This document shows, one piece after another, positions 40,210-53,965 of a stretch of 64,000 bases of DNA. The stretch covers positions 558,001-622,000 of the forward strand of contig NW_027480449.1 in assembly GCF_051401765.1 (NCBI RefSeq), in the 5' to 3' direction. The translations under genes were made by a program, and so were the position numbers. The stretch's first letter is position 1; each line of letters starts with the position of its first letter. Source of the DNA: Calliopsis andreniformis (taxonomy: Eukaryota; Arthropoda; Insecta; Hymenoptera; Andrenidae). The notes beneath the pieces are model-generated. The model searched no databases, was not told the origin of the DNA, and saw nothing but the letters and a program-made list of their open reading frames with translations.

Positions 40210-42892
40210 CACTGCTCCTGACACTGACTCTGCTCCTGACACTGCTACTGACACTGACACTGCTCCTGATACTGACACTGACACTGCTCCTCACACTGCT
40301 CCTGACACTGCTCCTGACACTGACCCTGTTCCTGACACTACCCCTGAAACTGCTCCAGACACTGACACTGCTCCAGCCACTGACACTGCTCTTGACACTG
40401 CTACTGTCACTGACACTGCTCCTGTCACTGCTCCTGACACAGGCACTGCTGGTGATCCTGGCAATGCTCCCTACACAGCTCCTGACATTGGCACTGCTCC
40501 TGACACTGCTCCTGACACTGACAGTGCTCCTGACACTGCTCCTGACACTGACACTGACACTGCTCCTGACACTGACACTGCTCCAGACACTGCTCATGAG
40601 ACTGCTCCTGACACTGACATTGCTCCTGACAATGCTCCTGACACTGACACTGCTGCTGATCCTGACAATGCTCCTGACACTGCTCCTGACACTGACACTG
40701 CTCCTCCCACTGTTCCTGACACTGCTGCTCACACTGACACTGCCCCTGACACTGACACAGCTCCTGAGAGTGCTCCTGACACTGGCACTGCTGCTGTTCC
40801 TGAGAATGCCCCTGAATCTGGTCCTCACACTGACTCTGCTCCTGACACTGCTCCTGGCACTGACACTGTCACTGCTCCTGACACTGACTCTGCTCCTGAC
40901 ACTGCTACTGACACTGACACTGCTCCTGATACTGACACTGACACTGCTCCTCACACTGCTCCTGACACTGCTCCTGACACTGACCCTGTTCCTGACACTA
41001 CCCCTGAAACTGCTCCAGACACTGACACTGCTCCAGCCACTGACACTGCTCTTGACACTGCTACTGTCACTGACACTGCTCCTGTCACTGCTCCTGACAC
41101 AGGCACTGCTGGTGATCCTGGCAATGCTCCCTACACAGCTCCTGACATTGGCACTGGTCCTGACTCTGCTCCTGACACTGACACTGCCACTGACACTGCC
41201 CTTGACCCTGCTCCTGACACTGCTCCTGGCACTAACACTGCCCCTGACACTGCTCCTGACGCTGCACCTGACACTGACACTTGTCCTGACAGTGCTCCTG
41301 AAACTGACACTGGTCCTGACACTGCTCCTGACACTGACACTGCTCGTCACACTGCTCCTGACACTGACACTGCTCGTCACACTGCTCCTGACACTGACAC
41401 TGCACCTGAGAATGCTCCTGACACTCACGCTGCACCTGACACTACTCCTGACACTGCACCTGACACTGCTCCTGACACAGACACTGCTCCTGATACTGGC
41501 ACTGACAGTGCTCCTGACACTGACACTGGTCCAGTCACTGACACTGCTCCTCACACTGCTCCTGACACCGACACTTGTCCTGACACTGCTCCTGAACCTG
41601 ACACTGGTCCTGACACAGCTCCTGACACTGACACTGCTCCTCACACTGCTCCTGACACTGACTCTGCACCTGAGAATGCTCCTGACACTGACGCTGCACC
41701 TGACACTGCTCCTGTCACTGCTCCTGACACTGACAAGGGCACTGCTCCTGACACTGACACTGCGCCTGACACTGACACTGCTCCAGACACTGCTCCTGAC
41801 ACTGCTCCTGACACTGACACTGCTCCTGACACTGCTCCTGACACTGACACTGCTGCTGATCCTGACAATGCTCCTGACACTGCTCCTGACACAGCTCCTG
41901 ACACTGACACGGCGCCTGGCACTGACAGTGCTCCTGACACTGCTCCTGACATAGACACTGCTCCTGACACTGACACTGCTCCAGGCACTGCTCCTGACAC
42001 TGACACTGCTCCTCACACTGCTCCTGGCACTGACACTGCTGCTAACACTGCTCCTAACACAGACACTGCTGCTGATACTGACAATGCTCCTGACACGGCT
42101 CCTGACACAGACACTGCTCCTGACACTGCTCCCGACACTGACACTGCTCCTGATACTGCTCCTGACACTGGTCCTGACGCTGACGCTTGTCCTGACACTG
42201 CTCCTGAAACTGACACAGGTCCTGACACTGCTCCTGACACAGACACTGCTCCTCACACTGCTCCTGACTCTGACACTGCGCCTGAGAATGCTCCTGGCAC
42301 TGACGCTGCACCCGACACTGCTCCTGACGCTGCACCTGACACTGCTCCTGACACAGGCACTGCTCCTGTTACTGCCACTGACACTGACACTGCTCCTGAC
42401 ACAGCTTCTGACACTGACACTGCTCCTGACACTGCTCCTGACACTGCTCCTGATACTGACACTGGCACTGCCACTGTCCATGCTCCTGACACTGACACTA
42501 CTCGTGATCCTGACAATGCTCCTGACACAGCTCCAGTCACTGACACTGACACTGCACCTGACACTACTCCTGAAATAGCTGCTGTCACTGACACTTCTCC
42601 TGTCACTGCTCCTGACACTGACGGTGCTGCTGATCCTGAGAATGCTCCTGACACTGCTCCTGACACTGACACTGCTCCTGACACTGCTACTGACACTGGC
42701 GCTGCTGCTGTTCCTGAGAATACCCCTGAATCTGCTCCTCACACTGGCACTGCTACTGACCATGCTCCTAACACTGACACTGCTGCTGATCCTGACAATG
42801 TTCCTGACACTGCTCCTGACACTGCTCCTGACACTGACACTGGCACTGACACAGCTCCAGACACTGACACTGCTCCTGTCGCTGCTCCTGAC
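40210..42892. repeat. 3.1-kb higher-order repeat R, copy 3
   Basis: This copy is homologous to copy 2 at offset 3,252, then at 3,240 after a 12-bp loss near 41960. Homology stops at about 42892, where copy 2 has gacgctgcacc and this copy has gacactgacactgacccc. The copy therefore ends in a recombination junction. Confidence 0.82.
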
Positions 42893-43019
42893 ACTGACAC
42901 TGACCCCGACACTGCTCCTGTCTCTGACACTGACCCTGTCACTGCTCCTGACACAGCTCCTGACACTGACACTGCTCCTGACACTGGCACTGTACCTGAC
43001 ACTGCTCCTGCCACTGTTC

Positions 43020-45190
43020 CTGCCACTGCTGCTCACAAAGACACTGCTCCTGACACTGACACTGCTCCTCACACTGCTCCTGATACTGACACTGGCACTG
43101 CTACTGGCCATGCTCCTGACACTGACACTGCTGCTGATCCTGACAATGCTCCTGACGCTGCTCCAGTCACTGACACTGACACTGCACCTGACACTACTCC
43201 TGAAATAGATGCTGTCACTGACACTTCTCCTGTCACTGCTACTGACACTGACGCTGCTGCCGATCCTGAGAATGCTCCTGACACTGCTCCTGACACTGGC
43301 ACAGCTCCTGAGAGTGCTCCCGACACTGGCACTGCTGCCGTTCCTGAGAATGCCCCTGAATCTGGTCCGCACACTGACTCTGCTCCTGACACTGCTCCTG
43401 ACACTGACACTGTCACTGCTCCTGACACTGACTCTGCTCCTGACACTGCTACTGACACTGACACTGCTCCTGATACTGACACTGACACTGCTCCTCACAC
43501 TGCTCCTGACACTGCTCCTGACACTGACCCTGTTCCAGACACTACTCCTGAAACTGCTCCAGGCACTGACACTGCTCCTGACACTGCTCCTGTCACTGAC
43601 ACTGCTCCTGTCACTGACACTGCTCGCCACACTGCTCCTAACACTGACACTGCTCCTGTCACTGCTCCTGACACAGGCACTGCTGGTGATTATGGCAATG
43701 CTCCCTACACAGCTCCTGACATTGGCACTGGTCCTGACTCTGCTCCTGACACTGACACTGCCACTGACACAGCCCCTGACCCTGCTCCTGACACTGCTCC
43801 TGGCACTAACACTGCCCCTGACACTGCTCCTGACGCTGCACCTGACACTGACACTTGTCCTGGCAGTGCTCCTGAAACTGACACTGGTCCTGACACTGCT
43901 CCTGACACTGACACTGCTCGTCACACTGCTCCTGACACTGACACTGCACCTGAGAATGCTCCTGACACTCACGCTGCACCTGACACTACTCCTGACACTG
44001 CGCCTGACACTGCTCCTGACACAGACACTGCTCCTGATACTGGCACTGACAGTGCTCCTGACACTGACACTGGTCCAGTCACTGACACTGCTCCTCACAC
44101 TGCTCCGGATACCGACACTTGTCCTGACACTGCTCCTGAACCTGACACTGGTCCTGACACAGCTCCTGACACTGACACTGACACTGACACTGCTCCTGAC
44201 TCTGACACTGCGCCTGAGAATGCTCCTGACACTGCTCCTGACACTGTCACTGCTCCAGACACTGCTCCTGACACTGACAGTGCTGCTGACACTGCTCCTG
44301 ATACTGACACTGACACACCTCCTGGCACTGCTCCTGACACTGACGGTGCTGCTGATCCTGAGAATGCTCCTGACACTGCTCCTGACACTGACACTGCTCC
44401 TGCAACTGTTCCTGACACTGCTGCTCACAAAGACACTACTCCTGACACTGACACTGCTCCTCACACTGCTCCTGATACTGACACTGGCACTGCTACTGGC
44501 CATGCTCCTGACACTGACACTGCTGCTGATCCTGACAATGCTCCTGACGCTGCTCCAGTCACTGACATTGACACTGCACGTGACACTACTCCTGAAATAG
44601 CTGCTGTCACTGACACTTCTCCTGTCACTGCTCCAGACACTGACACAGCTCCTGAGAGTGCTCCAGACACTGGCACTGCTGCTGTTCCTGAGAATGCCCC
44701 TGAATCTGGTCCTCACACTGACTCTGCTCCTGACACTGCTCCTGACACTGACACTGTCACAGCTCCTGACACTAACTCTGCTCCTGACACTGCTACTGAC
44801 ACTGACACTGCTCCTGATACTGACACTGCCACTGCTCCTCACACTGCTCCTGACACTGCTCCTGACACTGACCCTGTTCCTGAAACTACTCCTGAAACTG
44901 CTCCAGACAATGACACTGCTCCAGCCACTGACACTGCTCCTGACACTGCTCCTGTCACTGACACTGCTCCTGTCACTGACACTGCTCGTCACACTGCTCC
45001 TAACACTGACACTGCTGCTGTCACTGCTCCTGACACAGGCACTGCTGGTTATCCTGGCAATGCTCACTACACAGCTCCTGACATTGGCACTGGTCCTGAC
45101 TCTGCTCCTGACACTGACACTGACACTGGCACTGCCCCTGACCCTGCTCCTGACACTGCTCCTCTCACGGACACTGCCCCTGACACTGCT
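43020..45190. repeat. Large-scale copy of 30.2-33.3 kb
   Basis: This region repeats 30.2-32.1 kb at offsets falling from 12,814 to 12,766, and then 32.4-33.3 kb at about 11,916 (for example 33151-33360 with 45067-45276). The step in offset reflects the 533-bp duplication and about 300 bp more in the upstream copy. Together with R copy 4 it shows a superrepeat about 12 kb long. Word-level losses (18 and 30 bp) account for the small changes of offset. Confidence 0.72.
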
Positions 45191-45685
45191 CCTGACGCTG
45201 CACCTGACACTGACACTTGTCCTGACACTGCTCCTGAAACTGACACTGGTCCTGACACTGCTCCTGACACTGACACTGCTCGTCACACTGCTCCTAACAC
45301 TGACACTGCTCGTCACACTGCTCCTGACACTGTCACTGCACCTGAGAATGCTCCTGACACTCACGCTGCACCTGACTCTGCTCCTGACACTGCACCTGAC
45401 ACTGACAGTGCTCCTGACACTGCTCCTGACACTGACACTGACACTGCTCCTGACACTGACACTGCTCCAGACACTGCTCATGAGACTGCTCCTGACACTG
45501 ACATTGCTCCTGACAATGCTCCTGACACTGACACTGCTGCTGATCCTGACAATGCTCCTGACACTGCTCCTGACACTGACACTGCTCCTCCCACTGTTCC
45601 TGACACTGCTGCTCACACTGACACTGCTCCTGACACTGACACAGCTCCTGAGAGTGCTCCTGACACTGGCACTGCTGCTGTTCCT

Positions 45686-45688
45686 TAG
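45686..45688 (+). other. In-frame TAG in the APDT frame
   Basis: cct gag aat is changed to cct tag aat. The equivalent site in the other R and superrepeat copies keeps gag, so this is a private point change. Confidence 0.8.
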
Positions 45689-45753
45689 AATGCCCCTGAG
45701 TCTGGTCCTCACACTGACTCTGCTCCTGACACTGCTCCTGGCACTGACACTGT

Positions 45754-47871
45754 CACTGCTCCTGACACTGACTCTGCTCCTGACACTGCTACTGACACTG
45801 ACACTGCTCCTGATACTGACACTGACACTGCTCCTCACACTGCTACTGACACTGCTCCTGACACTGACCCTGTTCCTGACACTACCCCTGAAACTGCTCC
45901 AGACACTGACACTGCTCCAGCCACTGACACTGCTCTTGACACTGCTACTGTCACTGACACTGCTCCTGTCACTGCTCCTGACACAGGCACTGCTGGTGAT
46001 CCTGGCAATGCTGCCTACACAGCTCCTGACATTGGCACTGCTCCTGACACTGCTCCTGACACTGACAGTGCTCCTGACACTGCTCCTGACACTGACACTG
46101 ACACTGCTCCTGACACTGACACTGCTCCAGACACTGCTCATGAGACTGCTCCTGACACTGACATTGCTCCTGACAATGCTCCAGACACTGACACTGCTGC
46201 TGATCCTGACAATGCTCCTGACACTGCTCCTGACACTGACACTGCTCCTCCCACTGTTCCTGACACTGCTGCTCACACTGACACTGCTCCTGACACTGAC
46301 ACAGCTCCTGAGAGTGCTCCTGACACTGGCACTGCTGCTGTTCCTGAGAATGCCCCTGAATCTGGTCCTCACACTGACTCTGCTCCTGACACTGCTCCTG
46401 GCACTGACACTGTCACTGCTCCTGACACTGACTCTGCTCCTGACACTGCTACTGACAATGACACTGCTCCTGATACTGACACTGACACTGCTCCTCACAC
46501 TGCTCCTGACACTGCTCCTGACACTGACCCTGTTCCTGACACTACCCCTGAAACTGCTCCAGACACTGACACTGCTCCAGCCACTGACACTGCTCTTGAC
46601 ACTGCTACTGTCACTGACACTGCTCCTGTCACTGCTCCTGACACAGGCACTGCTGGTGATCCTGGCAATGCTCCCTACACAGCTCCTGACATTGGCACTG
46701 GTCCTGACTCTGCTCCTGACACTGACACTGCCACTGACACTGCCCTTGACCCTGCTCCTGACACTGCTCCTGGCACTAACACTGCCCCTGACACTGCTCC
46801 TGACGCTGCACCTGACACTGACACTTGTCCTGACAGTGCTCCTGAAACTGACACTGGTCCTGACACTGCTCCTGACACTGACACTGCTCGTCACACTGCT
46901 CCTGACACTGGCACTGCTCGTCACACTGCTCCTGACACTGACACTGCACCTGAGAATGCTCCTGACACTCACGCTGCACCTGACACTACTCCTGACACTG
47001 CACCTGACACTGCTCCTGACACAGACACTGCTCCTGATACTGGCACTGACAGTGCTCCTGACACTGACACTGGTCCAGTCACTGACACTGCTCCTCACAC
47101 TGCTCCTGACACCGACACTTGTCCTGACACTGCTCCTGAACCTGACACTGGTCCTGACACAGCTCCTGACACTGACACTGCTCCTCACACTGCTCCTGAC
47201 ACTGACTCTGCACCTGAGAATGCTCCTGACACTGACGCTGCACCTGACACTGCTCCTGTCACTGCTCCTGACACTGACAAGGGCACTGCTCCTGACACTG
47301 ACAAGGGCACTGCTCCTGACACTGACACTGCGCCTGACTCTGACACTGCTCCAGACACTGCTCCTGACACTGCTCCTGACATTGACACTGCTCCTGACAC
47401 TGCTCCTGACACTGACACTGCTGCTGATCCTGACAATGCTCCTGACACTGCTCCTGACACAGCTCCTGACACTGACACTGCGCCTGGCACTGACAGTGCT
47501 CCTGACACTGCTCCTGACATAGACACTGCTCCTGACACTGCTCCTGACACTGACACTGCTCCAGGCACTGCTCCTGACACTGACACTGCTCCTCACACTG
47601 CTCCTGGCACTGACACTGCTGCTAACACTGCTCCTAACACAGACACTGCTGCTGATACTGACAATGCTCCTGACACGGCTCCTGACACAGACACTGCTCC
47701 TGACACTGCTCCCGACACTGACACTGCTCCTGATACTGCTCCTGACACTGGTCCTGACGCTGACGCTTGTCCTGACACTGCTCCTGAAACTGACACAGGT
47801 CCTGACACTGCTCCTGACACAGACACTGCTCCTCACACTGCTCCTGACTCTGACACTGCGCCTGAGAATGC
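45754..47871. repeat. 3.1-kb higher-order repeat R, copy 4 (partial)
   Basis: This block matches copy 3 at offset 5,544, rising to 5,580 after word-level gains such as a doubled gacaagggcactgctcct near 47278-47307. The similarity extends left to about 45190. It breaks on the right near 47871, where gagaatgctcc is joined to a segment resembling 45900-46200. Just upstream (45686) the same family has an in-frame TAG in the APDT frame. Confidence 0.78.
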
Positions 47872-50800
47872 TCCAGACACTGACACTGCTTCAGCCACTG
47901 ACACTGCTCTTGACACTGCTACTGTCACTGACACTGCTCCTGTCACTGCTCCTGACACAGGCACTGCTGGTGATCCTGGCAATGCTGCCTACACAGCTCC
48001 TGACATTGGCACTGCTCCTGACACTGCTCCTGACACTGACAGTGCTCCTGACACTGCTCCTGACACTGACACTGACACTGCTCCTGACACTGACACTGCT
48101 CCAGACACTGCTCATGAGACTGCTCCTGACACTGACATTGCTCCTGACAATGCTCCTGACACTGACACTGCTGCTGATCCTGACAATGCTCCTGACACTG
48201 CTCCTGACACTGACACTGCTCCTGACACTGCTCCCGACACTGACACTGCTCCTGATACTGCTCCTGACACTGGTCCTGACGCTGACGCTTGTCCTGACAC
48301 TGCTCCTGAAACTGACACAGGTCCTGACACTGCTCCTGACACAGACACTGCTCCTCAAACTGCTCCTGACTCTGACACTGCGCCTGAGAATGCTCCTGGC
48401 ACTGACGCTGCACCCGACACTGCTCCTGACGCTGCACCTGACACTGCTCCTGACACAGGAACTGCTCCTGTTACTGCCACTGACACTGACACTGCTCCTG
48501 ACACAGCTTCTGACACTGACACTGCTCCTGACACTGCTCCTGACACTGCTCCTGATACTGACACTGGCACTGCCACTGTCCATGCTCCTGACACTGACAC
48601 TGCTCGTGATCCTGACAATGCTCCTGACACAGCTCCAGTCACTGACACTGACACTGCACCTGACACTACTCCTGAAATAGCTGCTGTCACTAACACTTCT
48701 CCTGTCACTGCTCCTGACACTGACGGTGCTGCTGATCCTGAGAATGCTCCTGACACTGCTCCTGACACTGCTGCTGACACTGGCACTGCAGCTGTTCCTG
48801 AGAATGCCCCTGAATCTGCTCCTCACACAGACACTGCTCCTGACACTGCTCCTGACACTGACACTGCTCCTCACACTGCTCCTGACACTGACACTGCTCC
48901 TGATAATGACACTGACACTGCTGCTGACACTGACACTGCTCCTGGCTCTGCTCCTGACACTGCACCTGAGAATGCTCCTGACGCTGACGCTGCACCTGAT
49001 ACTTCTCCTGTCACTGCTCCTGACACTGACACTGGCACTGCTCCTGACACTGACACTGGCACTGCTCCTGACACTGACACTGCTCCTGACACTGACACTG
49101 CTCCTTGTACTGCTACAGACACTAACACTGCTCCTGTCACTGCTCCTGACATTGCTCCTGACACTGACCCTGCTCCTCACACTGCTCCTGAAACTGCTCC
49201 AGACACTGACACTGCTCCTGACTCTGCTCCTGACACTGACAGTGCTCCTGACACTGCTCCTGACACTGACACTGACACACCTCCTGGCACTGCTCCTGAC
49301 ACTGACACAGGTCCTGTCACTGACACTGCTCCTCACACTGCTCCTGACACTGACACTGCGCCTCACACTGCACCTGACACTGACACTGCACCTGAGAATG
49401 CTCCTGACACTGACGCTGCACCTGACACTGCTCCTGTCACTGCTCCTGACACTGACACTGACACTGCTCCTGACACTGACACTGCTCCTGACACTGACAC
49501 TGCTCCAGACACTGCTCATGACACTGCTCCTGACACTGACACTGCTCCTGACAATGCTCCTGACACTGACACTGCTGCTGATCCTGACAATGCTCCTGAC
49601 ACTGCTCCTGACACAGCTCCTGACACTGACACTGCTCCTCCCACTGTTCCTGACACTGCTGCTCACACTGACACTGCTCCTGTCACTGGCACTGCTCCTG
49701 ATACAGACACTGGTGGTGATCCTGACAATGTTCCTGACACTGCTCCTGACACTGCTCCTGACACTGACACTGGCACTGACACAGCTCCAGACACTGGCAC
49801 TGCTCCTGTCGCTGCTCCTGACACAGACACTGACCCCGACACTGCTCCTGACACAGCTCCTGACACTGACACTGCTCCTGACACTGCTCCTGACACTGCT
49901 CCTGACACTGACGGTGCTGCTGATCCTGAGAATGCTCCTGACACTGCTCCTGACACTGCTGCTGACACTGGCACTGCAGCTGTTCCTGAGAATGCCCCTG
50001 AATCTGCTCCTCACACTGACACTGCTCCTGACAATGCTCCTGACACTGACACTGCTCCGCATACTGCTCCTGGCACTGACACTGCTGCTGACACTGCTCC
50101 TAACACAGACACTGCTGCTGATACTGACAATGCTCCTGACACGGCGCCTGACACAGACACAGCTCCTGACACTGCTCCCGACACTGACACTGCTCCTGAT
50201 ACTGCTCCTGACACTGGTCCTGACACTGACGCTTGTCCTGACACTGCTCCTGAAACTGACACAGGTCCTGACACTGCTCCTGACACAGACACTGCACCTC
50301 ACACTGCTCCTGACTCTGAGACTGCACCTGAGAATGCTCCTGACACTGACGCTGCACCCGACACTGCTCCTGACGCTGCACCTGACACTGCTCCTGACAC
50401 AGGCACTGCACCTGATACTGCCACTGACACTGCTCCTGACCCTGCTCCTGACACTGCTCCTGACACTGACACTGCTCCTGACACTGCTCCTGACACTGAC
50501 AGTGCTGCTGACACTGCTCCTGACACTGACTCTGACACACCTCCTGGCACTGCTCCTGACACTGACGGTGCTGATGATCCTGAGAATGCTCCTGACACTG
50601 CTCCTGACACTGACACTGCTCCTGCAACTGTTCCTGACACTGCTGCTCACAAAGACACTGCTCCTGACACTGACACTGCTCCTCACACTGCTCCTGATAC
50701 TGACACTGGCACTGCTACTGGCCATGCTCCTGACGCTGACACTGCTGCTGATCCTGACAATGCTCCTGACGCTGCTCCAGTCACTGACACTGACACTGCA

Positions 50801-53572
50801 CGTGACACTACTCCTGAAATAGCTGCTGCCACTGACACTTCTCCTGTCACTGCTCCTGACACTGACGCTGCTGCCGATACTGAGAATGCTCCTGACACTG
50901 CTCCTGACACTGACACAGCTCCTGAGAGTGCTCCAGACACTGGCACTGCTGCTGTTCCTGAGAATGCCCCTGAATCTGGACCTCACACTGACTCTGCTTC
51001 TGACACTGCTCCTGACACTGACACTGTCACTGCTCCTGACACTAACTCTGCTCCTGACACTGCTACTGACCCTGACACTGCTCCTGATACTGACACTGAC
51101 ACTGCTCCTCACACTGCTCCTGACACTGCTCCTGACACTGATCCCGTACCTGACACTACTCCTGAAACTGCTCCAGACACTGACACTGCTCCAGCCACTG
51201 ACACTGCTCCTGACACTGCTCCTGTCACTGACACTGCTCCTGTCACTGACACTGCTCGTCACACTGCTCCTAACACTGACACTGCTCCTGTCACTGCTCC
51301 TGACACAGGCACTGCTGGTTATCCTGGCAATGCTCCCTCCACAGCTCCTGACATTGACACTGGTCCTGACTCTGCTCCTGACACTGACACTGCCACTGAC
51401 ACTGCCCCTGACGCTGCTCCTGACACTGCTCCTGGCACTGACACTGCCCCTGACACTGCTCCTGACGCTGCACCTGACACTGACACTTGTCCTGACACTG
51501 CTCCTGAAACTGACACTGGTCCTGGCACTGCTCCTGAAACTGACACTGTTCCTGACACTGCTCGTGACACTGACACTGCTCGTCACATTGCTCCTAACAC
51601 TGACACTGCTCGTCACACTGCTCCTGACACTGACACTGCACCTGGGAATGCTCCTGACACTCACGCTGCACCTGACTCTGCTCCTGACACTGCACCTGAC
51701 ACTGACAGTGCTCCTGACACTGCTCCTGACACTGACACTGACACTGCTCCTGACACTGACACTGCTACTGACACTGAAACTGCTCCTGACACTGCTCCTG
51801 ACACTGACACTGCTCCTGACACTGCTCCTGACACTGACACTGCTGCTGATCCTGACAATGCTCCTCACACTGCTCCTGACACAGCTCCTGACACTGACAC
51901 TGCTCCTGGCACTGACAGTGCTCCTGACACTGCTCCTGACGTAGACGCTGCTCCTCAAACTGCTCCTGACACTGACACTGCTCCTGACGCTGCTCCTGAA
52001 ACTGACACTGCTCCTCACACTGCTCCTGGCACTGACACTGCTGCTGACACTGCTCCTAACACAGACACTGCTGCTGATACTGACCATGCTCCTGACGTGG
52101 TTCCTGACACAGACACTGCTGCTGACACTGCTCCCGACACTGACACTGCTCCTGATACTGCTCCTGACACTGGTCCTGACACTGACGCTTGTCCTGACAC
52201 TGCACCTGAAACTGACACTGGTCCTGACACTGCTCCTGACACAGACACTGCTCCTCACACTGCTCCTGACTCTGACACTGCACCTGAGAATGCTCCTGAC
52301 ACTGACGCTTCACACGACACTGCTCCTGACGCTGCACCTGACACTGCTCCTGACACAGGCACTGCTTCTGATACTGCCACTGACACTGACACTGCTCCTG
52401 ACACAGCTTCTGACACTGACACTGCTGGTGATCCTGACAATGCTCCTGACTCTGCTCCTGACACTGACACTGCCACTGACACTGCCCCTGACCCTGCTCC
52501 TGACACTGCTCCTGGCACTGACAATGCCCCTGACACTGCTCCTGACGCTGCACCTGACACTGACACTTGTCCTGACACTGCTCCTGAAACTGACACTGGT
52601 CCTGACACTGCTCCTGACACTGACACTGCTCGTCACACTGCTCCTAACACTGACACTGCTCGTCACACTGCTCCTGACACTGACACTGCACCTGAGAATG
52701 CTCCTGTCACTGCACCTGACACTGCTCCTGACACAGACACTGCCCCTGCTACTGGCACTGACACTGCTCCTGACACTGACACTGGTCTTGTCACTGACGC
52801 TGCTCCTCACACTGCTCCTGACACCGACACTTGTCCTGACACTGCTCCTGAATCTGACACTGGTCCTGACACTGCTCCTGACACTGACAGTACTCCTGAC
52901 ACTGCTCCTGACACAGCTCCTGACACTGACACTGCTCCTCCCACTGTTCCTGACACTGCTGCTCACACTGACACTGCTCCTGTCACTGGCACTGCTCCTG
53001 ATACAGACACTGCTGGTGATCCTGACAATGTTCCTGACACTGCTCCTGACACTGCTCCTGACACTGACACTGACACTGACACAGCTCCAGACACTGGCAC
53101 TGCTCCTGTCGCTGCTCCTGACACAGACACTGACCCCGACACTGCTCCTGTCTCTGACACTGACCCCGACACTGCTCCTGACACAGCTCCTGACACTGAC
53201 ACTGCTCCTGACACTGCTCCTGACAGTGCTCCTGACTCTGACACTGCTCCTGACACTGCTCCTGATACTGACACTGGCACTGCTACTGACCATGCTGCTG
53301 ACACTGACACTGCTGCTGATCCTGACAATGCTCCTGACACTGCTCCAGCCACTGACACTGACACTGCACCTGACACTACTCCTGAAATAGCTGCTGTCAC
53401 TGACACTTCTCCTGTCACTGCTCCTGACACTGACGGTGCTGCTGATCCTGAGAATGCTCCTGACACTGCTCCTGACACTGACACTGCTCCTGGCACTGCT
53501 GCTGACACTGGCACTGCTGCTGTTCCTGAGAATACCCCTGAATCTGCTCCTCACACTGGCACTGCTACTGCC
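47872..53572. repeat. Mosaic array between R and S domains
   Basis: Segments here match many places: 48.4-48.8 kb repeats the right end of R; 48.9-49.2 kb recurs almost word for word near 63560-63790 (gataatgac, ccttgtact and gctacagac landmarks); and 52015-52400 recurs at 62754-63140 at offset 10,739. The stretch ends at a 1-bp deletion (53567-53573). I found no unrelated sequence. Confidence 0.65.
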
Positions 53573-53573
53573 A
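53567..53573 (+). other. Single -1 indel at S-domain edge
   Basis: gctactgccatgctcc replaces gctactgaccatgctcc, losing one base. It falls about 400 bp before the S repeats begin and sets the phase in which the TGA codons become in-frame. Confidence 0.8.
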
Positions 53574-53965
53574 TGCTCCTCACACTGACACTGCTGCTGA
53601 TCCTGACAATGCTCCTGACACTGCTCCAGTCACTGACACTGACACTGCTCCTGACACTGCTCCTGACGCTGCACCTGACTCTGACACTTGTCCTGACACT
53701 GCTCCTGAAGCTGACACTGGTCCTGTCACTGACACTGCTCGCCACACTGCTCCTAACACTGACACTGCTCCTGTCACTGCTCCTGACACAGGCACTGCTG
53801 GCGATCCTTGCAATGCTCCCTACACAGCTCCTGACATTGGCACTGGTCCTGACTCTGCTCCTGACACTGACACTGCCACTGACACTGCCCCTGACCCTGC
53901 TCCAGACACTGCTCCTGGCACTAACACTGCCCCTGACACTGCTCCTGACGCTGCACCTGACACTG

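Larger units (their letters stand above)
32828..45688 (+). other. APDT open frame, segment 4, ending in TAG
   Basis: From the second 1-bp loss the APDT phase runs to an in-frame TAG at 45686-45688, where the usual gtt cct gag aat (Val-Pro-Glu-Asn) has become gtt cct tag aat. I found no earlier stop by eye, though the scan was not exhaustive, and no ATG in this phase. The frame therefore cannot start inside the segment by a standard codon. Confidence 0.5.
32816..47836 (-). other. Longest antisense open frame (SVRS), not supported as a gene
   Basis: On the - strand the codon register opposite APDT reads Ser-Val-Arg-Ser units and is open for about 5,000 codons. Similar antisense stretches lie at 4161-11213, 11412-17462, 17437-21546, 21745-29736, 47891-52258 and 53551-62997. 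The product would be Ser/Arg/Val-rich and very basic. Its borders coincide with the phase-shifting indels on the + strand, as expected if it is simply the mirror of the APDT register. Nothing marks a start, promoter or domain. Confidence 0.7.

Noticed and set aside
32816..47836. A 5,006-codon Ser/Arg-rich protein on the - strand
   Set aside because: It is the codon mirror of the APDT register. Its ends coincide with + strand indels, and its codons are far from stops, so length alone is uninformative.
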